Positions 4,879-9,774 of a DNA stretch of 9,774 nt are shown piece by piece. The stretch covers positions 52,205 through 61,978 of the forward strand of contig DPJD01000001.1 in assembly GCA_003543215.1 (NCBI GenBank), in the 5' to 3' direction. The stretch is from Erysipelotrichaceae bacterium. GTDB taxonomy: Bacteria > Bacillota_I > Bacilli_A > Erysipelotrichales > Erysipelotrichaceae. Within the stretch, counting starts at the first letter, position 1. Every line of letters starts with the position of its first letter. A model generated the notes under the pieces. It worked only from the letters and a program-made list of their open reading frames with translations. It had not been told where the DNA came from and did not search any database. Position numbers and translations under genes: made by a program.

Positions 4879-7321
4879 TACGCGCAACTATACCGTTACG
4901 GATATGACCTGTGCGAGTTGTTCCGCAACTGTCCAGCGTGTGGTTTCGAAGTTGGATGGCGTAGAACGTGCAGATGTCAATCTTACAACGGAGAAGTTGA
5001 CCGTCGTCTTAAATAAGGACGTCGATTTTAAAACAATCCAAGCAGCGGTAGAAAAAGCAGGTTATGGATTGGTTGAACCTAAAGTCAATCGTGAACTTCA
5101 GCTCGACATTGAAGGCATGACCTGTGCTTCTTGCAGTGCTGCGATCGAACGAACTGTAAGAAAACAAAAGGGCGTTGAATCCATTAGTGTCAACTTAGCC
5201 ACCAACAAAGCAAGCTTGGTTTATGATCCCAGTGTGATCAAACTCTCACAAATCAAACAAGCTGTTGAAAAAGCAGGTTACAAGGCGAGTGAAGCAAAGG
5301 TAGAAGATGATGCGGACCAAAAGCGCAAAGAAGCTGCTTTTAGACGCATGACGATTAACTTGATCGTTTCAGCAATATTTGCCTTACCATTGTTGTATTT
5401 AGCGATGGGACACATGATTGAAGGGATTAAATTACCGATGCCGGAGTGGTTGATTCCACACATGCATCCATTAACATTTGCCTTGACGCAATTGTTCTTA
5501 ACGATTCCTATTATGATTGCAGGACGTAAGTTCTTTGTGATTGGATTCAGAACCTTGAGTCATGGTTCACCGAATATGGATTCCCTGGTTGCGATTGGTA
5601 CAGGTGCGGCATTCCTGTATGGTCTTTACAACACCTATGGCATCGCAATTGGGAATACACACTTAGTGAATGACTTGTACTATGAATCCGCTGGTGTCGT
5701 TATTACTTTGATTCTCTTAGGGAAGTGGTTGGAAGAACGCTCTAAAGGCAAGACTTCCATGGCTATTAAGAAATTGATGGGTTTAAGTCCTAAGATCGCG
5801 CATCTTGTGATTAACGATACAACACAAGATGTCTTATTGGAAGAAATCGTCTTAAAAGATATTCTCTTAGTCAAACCCGGTGAGAAGATTCCAGTCGATG
5901 GGGTCATCATCAGTGGTCAATCCGCTGTGGATGAAAGCATGCTTACTGGGGAAAGTTTACCTGTTGAAAAACATATTGGGGATAAAGTGGTTGGAGGTTC
6001 ATTAAACACACATGGTGTTCTTACCATGGAAGCTCGTGCGGTTGGACAAGATACGGCTTTGGCTCAAATCATAAAACTCGTTGAAGATGCGCAAGGACAG
6101 AAGGCGCCGATCGCAAAATTAGCGGATGTCATTTCAGGTGTGTTCGTACCCGTTGTCATTGTCATTGCAATCGTAAGTGCTTTGTTCTGGTGGTGGATGG
6201 GTAAAGATTTCCCGTTCATCCTCAGTAGTTTCGTAACGGTTTTAGTTATCGCGTGTCCATGTGCTTTAGGATTAGCCACACCAACTGCCATTATGGTTGG
6301 GACGGGTAGAGGGGCACAGATGGGTGTCTTGTTTAAAGGCGGTGAAGCCTTGGAGTTGGCACATAAAGTCAATGCGATCATCTTTGATAAAACAGGGACG
6401 ATCACCAAAGGTGAACCAACATTAACGGATCTATCAGTTTTGAGTGGATCTGAAGAAGACTTCTTACGTTTGATCGCATCCGCAGAGTCAGTCTCAGAAC
6501 ATCCTCTCGCAAAAGCCGTGGTTAAGTATGTTCAAGAAAAGAACATAACATTGGATAATGTTGGGGATTTCAAGGCGATCAGTGGTCGTGGCTTAAAAGC
6601 TAAGGTTGCGGATCGAGACATCATCATTGGGAATGAAACCTGGATGATTGAAAACAAGATCGCGATTCAAGGTAAGACTTGGGCTGAAGAACGATCGATC
6701 CAGGGTAAGACTGTCCTTTGGGTCGCGGATGATCAAGAAGTCTTAGGACTCTTCGCAGTAGCGGATGTCGTAAAAGAAAGTAGTTTTGAAGCGATTGCCG
6801 CACTTAAAAAGATGGGCATCAAAGTGGCCATGATTACGGGTGACAATCAGAAAACAGCCAATGCGATCGCAGCTCAAGTAGGGATTGATATCGTCTTAGC
6901 GGAAGTCTTGCCTCAAGACAAGGGAAATGAAGTTGACAAACTGAAAGCCCAAGGTTATATTGTGGCAATGGTTGGGGATGGCATCAATGATGCGGTTGCC
7001 TTGACCAAAGCGGATGTAGGGATTGCGATTGGTTCTGGAACCGATGTGGCGATGGAATCTGCGGATGTGGTTTTGATGAAATCGGATTTAAAGGATGTGG
7101 CGAAAGCGCTCCAACTGTCCAAGGCAACACTAACCAACATCAAACAGAACTTGTTCTGGGCGTTCATCTATAACATCATTGGTATTCCATTTGCGGCAGG
7201 TGTCTTCTATTACTTTGGTGGACCTTTGCTCAATCCAGTCTTAGCAGGAACCGCGATGGCACTCAGTTCGGTGTCGGTTGTGACCAATGCATTACGTTTA
7301 CGTTTCTTTAAAATGAGGTAA
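4868..7321 (+). CDS. copA: Cu(I)-exporting P1B-type ATPase CopA
   Basis: With the TTG start at 4868 this is an 817-residue P1B-1 ATPase (Bacillus CopA is about 800) that pumps Cu(I) out across the cytoplasmic membrane. Two N-terminal HMA domains carry MTCASC motifs (Cys15/Cys18 and Cys86/Cys89). About eight membrane spans follow. Visible motifs are TGES (360-363, actuator), CPC (463-465, ion channel), DKTGT with phosphorylated Asp507, SEHPLAKAV (His545), MITGDN, and GDGINDAVAL. The Cu(I)-subgroup residues YN (YNIIGIPFAAG) and MALSS/TNALRL are in the last two spans. The start is uncertain: there is no ATG before the first metal motif. TTG 4868 gives an 11-nt overlap with copZ and only a weak GGG-type ribosome site; TTG 4847 would add seven residues. 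Coupled reading from copZ is likely. Val710 stands where the hinge motif normally has proline. Confidence 0.95.
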   Translation: MSDNTRNYTVTDMTCASCSATVQRVVSKLDGVERADVNLTTEKLTVVLNKDVDFKTIQAAVEKAGYGLVEPKVNRELQLDIEGMTCASCSAAIERTVRKQKGVESISVNLATNKASLVYDPSVIKLSQIKQAVEKAGYKASEAKVEDDADQKRKEAAFRRMTINLIVSAIFALPLLYLAMGHMIEGIKLPMPEWLIPHMHPLTFALTQLFLTIPIMIAGRKFFVIGFRTLSHGSPNMDSLVAIGTGAAFLYGLYNTYGIAIGNTHLVNDLYYESAGVVITLILLGKWLEERSKGKTSMAIKKLMGLSPKIAHLVINDTTQDVLLEEIVLKDILLVKPGEKIPVDGVIISGQSAVDESMLTGESLPVEKHIGDKVVGGSLNTHGVLTMEARAVGQDTALAQIIKLVEDAQGQKAPIAKLADVISGVFVPVVIVIAIVSALFWWWMGKDFPFILSSFVTVLVIACPCALGLATPTAIMVGTGRGAQMGVLFKGGEALELAHKVNAIIFDKTGTITKGEPTLTDLSVLSGSEEDFLRLIASAESVSEHPLAKAVVKYVQEKNITLDNVGDFKAISGRGLKAKVADRDIIIGNETWMIENKIAIQGKTWAEERSIQGKTVLWVADDQEVLGLFAVADVVKESSFEAIAALKKMGIKVAMITGDNQKTANAIAAQVGIDIVLAEVLPQDKGNEVDKLKAQGYIVAMVGDGINDAVALTKADVGIAIGSGTDVAMESADVVLMKSDLKDVAKALQLSKATLTNIKQNLFWAFIYNIIGIPFAAGVFYYFGGPLLNPVLAGTAMALSSVSVVTNALRLRFFKMR

Positions 7322-7325
7322 CCAT

Positions 7326-7613
7326 ATGGATCATTCTAAACATACACATCGGGAATCCGATAACAAGTCTAAGCTTATCAATCGTTTGAATCGCTTAGAA
7401 GGACAGATTCGCGGGATCAAGTCCATGGTGGAAGAAGATGTCTATTGTGATGATATTTTGATTCAAGTGGCAGCGGTTAAGTCTGCCTTGGATGCCTTCT
7501 CATCATCTTTGTTTGAAGAACATCTGAAAACCTGTGTTGTTCGCGACATTAAAGCAAACAACCCTGAAATTGTCGAAGAAGTCTTGACGACCATCAAACG
7601 ATTGACACGCTAA
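7326..7613 (+). CDS. csoR: Copper-sensing transcriptional repressor CsoR
   Basis: A 95-residue member of the CsoR/RcnR family of all-helical DNA-binding repressors. The copper ligands of true CsoR are present in order: Cys41 (VYCDDIL), then His66 and Cys70 in FEEHLKTC; Tyr40 sits beside the first ligand as in known CsoRs. NRLNRLEGQIRGIKSMVEED (19-38) is the conserved first-helix segment. The N-terminus is His-rich (HSKHTH). The C-H-C ligand set favours Cu(I) over the Ni/Co or formaldehyde sensors of the family. The start at ATG 7326 has GAGGT 6-7 nt upstream, overlapping the copA stop; there are 4 nt between the genes. A matching operator lies at the operon promoter, so it most likely represses its own operon. 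Confidence 0.95.
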   Translation: MDHSKHTHRESDNKSKLINRLNRLEGQIRGIKSMVEEDVYCDDILIQVAAVKSALDAFSSSLFEEHLKTCVVRDIKANNPEIVEEVLTTIKRLTR

Positions 7614-8831
7614 ATGGAAACCAAATTTCAAATAACAGGGATGAGCTGTGCTCATTGTGAAAATACAATTAAAAAGACTTTACTCCAAGTTAATGGGGTA
7701 AAGTCTGTTTCTGTTTCACACCAAAGTGGTTTCGCACATGTGAAGAGTGAATCCAAGTTGGATTTAAAACAAGTGGATGCTTTGTTGAGACCATTCGGAT
7801 ATGGAATTAAGAAAGAAGGCTTTGATTTTAAGCAGTTGATCATCCTTTTAACAGGTTTGACTTTATTCATTATCTTTCAAATGCTGTATGGCCAATTGAG
7901 TTTCCAACTTGATCCTTCTCAAATCAGCATATCGCTTGTCGTGATCTATGGTTTGGTCTCTTCACTCCACTGTGTAAGCATGTGTGGCGGTTTAGCATTG
8001 AGTGCCAATCTAGGATTGAATAATGAGAAAATCAAACAACACATCACGCATTATCAGCTTGGAAGAATCGTATCGTATACCTTTACGGGTTTGATTTTAG
8101 GGTACTTAGGCTCATGGTTTGAACTCTCATTGAGTTCACAAAATACATTCAAGTTGATGATTGGTTTATGGATGGTTCTTCTAACTTTACAGAGTTTTGG
8201 TTTCATCAAACTCCCAAGTTTCAAGTTCAAATTCAAGAATGCTAGCAACTCTTTGGTGATTGGCTTACTCAATGGCTTAATGCCCTGTGGAGCCCTTCAG
8301 AGCATCCAACTCTTGGCTCTAGGCAGTGGGAATCCACTACAAGGTGCTTTGATGATGTTTGTTTTTGCCATCACGACAGCACCTGCTTTATTGGGCATGC
8401 AGTGGTTTGGCTTAAGACTTGGTAAAGTAAATCATAAACTCGTTCGTGCACTCAGCAGTTTTGTGATTTTATGGATGGGTCTTAATATGATCGTACAAAA
8501 TCCTACGATCTCCAATACCATTCAAAGTGTCTTTGTAGATAAGGACCAGGCACCCATCATCGATGGTGTGCAACGTGTGACTTTGACAATCAAAGAAGGG
8601 CGTTATGTCCTTGACTACAATACCATCCAACAGGATATTCCTGTTGAATTTAGCTTTGATCATACGCAGTTCTTAGGTTGCGCAAACCCCATTATTCTAA
8701 GTTTCTTGAACGATCAAATGGTGGATGTTTTACAGAATCCTGATCCTGTCATCTTTACGATTGAGGAAGATCAAACACTTCGGATTCATTGTTGGATGGA
8801 TATGGATACCATCAATCTCTATGTCATTTAA
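7614..8831 (+). CDS. Composite copper protein: HMA domain + DsbD_2/SafE-type membrane domain + cupredoxin-like domain
   Basis: A 405-residue protein in three parts. Residues 1-68 are an HMA domain with MSCAHC (Cys12/Cys15). After a hydrophobic span (about 74-92), residues about 104-300 form a multi-span core of the DsbD_2 (UreH/SafE-like, often labelled sulfite exporter) family, with SLHCVSMCGG (Cys120, Cys124) and GLMPCGALQ (Cys225). Residues about 310-405 resemble a cupredoxin-like fold, with FLGCANPI (Cys356) and HCWMDM (His392, Cys393, Met395, Met397) as probable metal ligands. In related Gram-positive proteins this arrangement occurs with copper genes; its reaction is not firmly established, and sulfite export is unlikely. 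I infer copper handling across the membrane, cytoplasmic HMA to external cupredoxin. ATG 7614 directly follows the csoR TAA with no clear Shine-Dalgarno, so translation is probably coupled. It ends in the bidirectional terminator. Confidence 0.88.
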   Translation: METKFQITGMSCAHCENTIKKTLLQVNGVKSVSVSHQSGFAHVKSESKLDLKQVDALLRPFGYGIKKEGFDFKQLIILLTGLTLFIIFQMLYGQLSFQLDPSQISISLVVIYGLVSSLHCVSMCGGLALSANLGLNNEKIKQHITHYQLGRIVSYTFTGLILGYLGSWFELSLSSQNTFKLMIGLWMVLLTLQSFGFIKLPSFKFKFKNASNSLVIGLLNGLMPCGALQSIQLLALGSGNPLQGALMMFVFAITTAPALLGMQWFGLRLGKVNHKLVRALSSFVILWMGLNMIVQNPTISNTIQSVFVDKDQAPIIDGVQRVTLTIKEGRYVLDYNTIQQDIPVEFSFDHTQFLGCANPIILSFLNDQMVDVLQNPDPVIFTIEEDQTLRIHCWMDMDTINLYVI

Positions 8832-8858
8832 AAAGTTCAATTCTGAACTTTTATTTTT
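8831..8858. terminator. Hairpin terminator shared by the copper operon and the convergent HIT gene
   Basis: A 9-bp perfect stem AAAAGTTCA/TGAACTTTT (8831-8839, 8844-8852) with a 4-nt ATTC loop. On the + strand it is followed by ATTTTT (8853-8858), a good terminator for the copper operon. On the - strand the T run is only about five bases and mostly within the stem, so termination of the HIT transcript there should be weaker. Both flanking stop codons overlap the stem edges. Confidence 0.85.
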
Positions 8859-9252
8859 GCATTAATTTCTGACACTCTTCTGCACTGCAGTCTGCATCGC
8901 TTAGATGTGAGAATTTCAAGAGCAGTCCATCATTCTCATCATAACGCGGAATCAAATGAAAATGGGTATGAAACATCGTTTGACCTGCTGCTTCATGCAT
9001 GTTGGAAAGAAGATTGAAACCAGCTGGCTTTAAGACCTCATCATAACGCTTTGTCAAAAGGACAGCCACTTCATGGACACGGGCTACAACATCACTGGGT
9101 GTCTCGGCGTAGTTCGCGTAGTGTTTTTTAGGAATGATCAAAGTATGACCTTTCGTGACAGGTTGAATGTCTAGAAAAGCGAGGACCACATCATCCTCAT
9201 AGACTACTTTAGAAGGAATCTCATGTTTGGCTATTTTACAGAATACACACAT
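8851..9252 (-). CDS. hit: HIT-family (Hint/PKCI-type) nucleotide hydrolase/transferase
   Basis: A 133-residue histidine-triad protein, normal length for the bacterial Hint branch, which typically cleaves nucleoside phosphoramidates or acts on adenylated substrates; the physiological substrate is usually unknown. The triad is FHTHFHLIP with His95, His97 and His99. The N-terminal CVFC (Cys2, Cys5) with His44 and His95 forms the zinc site seen in many members. LDIQPVTKGHTLIIPKKH is the typical nucleotide-binding strand region. The start is set at ATG (complement of 9250-9252) because AGAGGT lies 7 nt upstream (9260-9265) and the protein then begins at the zinc motif; a TTG extension to 9273 adds seven unsupported residues. 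It lies 51 nt downstream of the foldase gene on the same strand, with a terminator between them. Its 3' end converges on the copper operon. Confidence 0.95.
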   Translation of the reverse strand: MCVFCKIAKHEIPSKVVYEDDVVLAFLDIQPVTKGHTLIIPKKHYANYAETPSDVVARVHEVAVLLTKRYDEVLKPAGFNLLSNMHEAAGQTMFHTHFHLIPRYDENDGLLLKFSHLSDADCSAEECQKLMQK

Positions 9253-9279
9253 TTGTTTGACCTCTTTTCTCAATCATAC

Positions 9280-9309
9280 AAAAAAATAGACTGTGTTAAC
9301 AGTCTATTT
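9280..9309 (-). terminator. Rho-independent terminator after the PrsA-like gene (- strand)
   Basis: An 11-bp perfect stem (9284-9294 with 9299-9309, core AATAGACTGT/ACAGTCTATT) with a 4-nt loop. Read on the - strand it is followed by a T run (complement of the A tract 9280-9286). The stem includes the TAG stop codon of the foldase gene (complement of 9304-9306). Some readthrough into the HIT gene may occur, since no strong promoter is seen between them. Confidence 0.88.
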
Positions 9310-9774
9310 ACCTAAATAATTTGGATAGCTTTGGACAAACAAATCATAGAGAGGCTTGTCATAGATGGTGAAACCATTTTCGACAAAATAGTATTCCAAG
9401 GTCTTTTCCATGAAAGTCGTATCCAAAGCAAAGTTTTCGATGATTTCATCTTTCAACTTATTGGTATCAGCTTCCGTGACTTGAACGATGTAGTTTGTCG
9501 TTCCATCCGTTAAGACATTGGATAAACTTGGTGTCGTTTGATAATCATAGTAATCAATGACCACTTGAGGAAGACTGCTCGTATTGTTTACCAATTCTTC
9601 ATCTCCAGGGAAATTCGAAGAGGAATAGAGATCCGCAACTTCTGAGAAGTCTTTACCCGCTTTGAGTTCTGCCAAAGCAGTTTCAGCAAGCGTCGCATCC
9701 GTGATTTCAATTAAGCGAACCATTTTAGGACGGTAACCTGCAACCAAAGCATCGAAATTCGTTGTGATGTATTC
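9304..9774 (-). CDS. PrsA-like parvulin-type foldase, C-terminal part (partial, 5' end outside window)
   Basis: The frame stays open to the window edge, so this is the C-terminal 156 residues of a longer protein; no start or signal peptide is visible. The segment TLAETALAELKAGKDFSEVADLYSS matches the helix following the first strand of parvulin-type (PpiC) peptidyl-prolyl isomerase domains, and NYIVQVTEAD matches its last strand. A C-terminal helical tail follows, as in PrsA and SurA-type foldases, which are normally lipid-anchored or secreted and help exported proteins fold. The domain looks degenerate: the first strand reads KMVRLIEIT instead of the usual RHILV form, and the last strand lacks the GYHII histidine, so catalytic activity may be lost. 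The neighbouring hit gene and, beyond the copper operon, yhaM support the PrsA assignment by synteny with Bacillus. The family is fairly sure; the exact orthology is less so. Confidence 0.78.
   Translation of the reverse strand, partial: EYITTNFDALVAGYRPKMVRLIEITDATLAETALAELKAGKDFSEVADLYSSSNFPGDEELVNNTSSLPQVVIDYYDYQTTPSLSNVLTDGTTNYIVQVTEADTNKLKDEIIENFALDTTFMEKTLEYYFVENGFTIYDKPLYDLFVQSYPNYLGK

Noticed and set aside
6064..6408. 114-codon open frame on the - strand inside copA
   Set aside because: It lies opposite the strongly conserved copA core (CPC and DKTGT region), has no ribosome site, and its translation resembles no protein family; it is a shadow of copA codon use. The shorter - strand frames in nifJ, the glycosyltransferases, copA and the composite copper gene are rejected for the same reason.
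7690..7700. GGGGTA sequence inside the composite copper gene as a second CsoR site
   Set aside because: There is no TACCC half-site at the right distance, so it lacks the palindrome needed for CsoR binding.
7614..8831. Calling the composite protein a sulfite exporter
   Set aside because: The membrane core belongs to a family often given that label, but the HMA and cupredoxin-like domains and the CsoR-controlled operon point to copper, not sulfite.
9253..9273. TTG-initiated seven-residue N-terminal extension of the HIT protein
   Set aside because: The AGAGGT ribosome site lies within this stretch and serves the ATG at 9250-9252; HIT proteins of this type begin right at the zinc CxxC motif.
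9273..9299. Possible - strand promoter for hit (TTAACA, 15-nt spacer, TATGAT)
   Set aside because: The -35-like bases are part of the foldase terminator stem, the spacer is short, and the start would leave almost no leader before the Shine-Dalgarno. It may still be weakly active, but I cannot support it as a feature.

Overview
The window looks like chromosome from an anaerobic, low-GC Gram-positive bacterium, plausibly Erysipelotrichia or a related Firmicutes/Mollicutes-border lineage. The evidence is a pyruvate:ferredoxin oxidoreductase, purine-rich Shine-Dalgarno sites, A/T-rich hairpin terminators with T-tails, paired glycolipid synthases of the streptococcal CpoA type, and a YhaM nuclease. 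TGA serves as a true stop (end of the first glycosyltransferase), so the standard code applies rather than the mycoplasma code. The taxonomic placement is inference from gene content only.

Left part (1-4613, all + strand). The last 200 codons of nifJ close with a strong terminator. An extended -10 promoter then starts a tightly overlapped three-gene unit. It holds a CpoA-like diacylglycerol glycolipid galactosyl/glucosyltransferase, a second GT4 glycosyltransferase (glucosyl-diacylglycerol synthase type) fused in frame to a complete RecX domain, and the 3'-5' exoribonuclease YhaM. The joints are 4-nt (ATGA) and 8-nt overlaps, so translational coupling is likely. The unit mixes membrane glycolipid synthesis with RecA control and RNA decay. 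It ends at an A/T-rich terminator that overlaps the yhaM stop codon.

Middle part (4621-8858, + strand). This is a self-contained copper-handling operon. The promoter carries a near-perfect CsoR operator (ATACCC-n5-GGGTAT) between its -35 and -10 elements. The genes are copZ (chaperone), copA (Cu+-exporting P1B ATPase with two metal-binding domains), csoR (Cu(I)-sensing repressor), and a composite membrane protein made of a heavy-metal-associated domain, a DsbD_2/SafE-type membrane core and a C-terminal cupredoxin-like domain. The inferred circuit is as follows: Cu(I) binds CsoR and releases the promoter; CopZ and the composite protein bind or pass on copper; CopA exports it. Because csoR is inside the operon it regulates itself.

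Right part (8851-9774, - strand). A HIT-family nucleotide hydrolase/transferase gene converges on the copper operon across a 19-nt gap shared with a hairpin terminator. Upstream of it lies the C-terminal part of a PrsA-like parvulin foldase that runs off the window edge. In Bacillus subtilis yhaM, prsA and hit lie in the same neighbourhood, so the copper operon may sit inside an older conserved block. The most unusual observations are the glycosyltransferase-RecX fusion, the three-domain copper protein, the very short leader of the copper operon, and the apparent loss of catalytic histidines in the parvulin-like domain. I see no mobile elements, CRISPR arrays, tRNAs or rRNAs.
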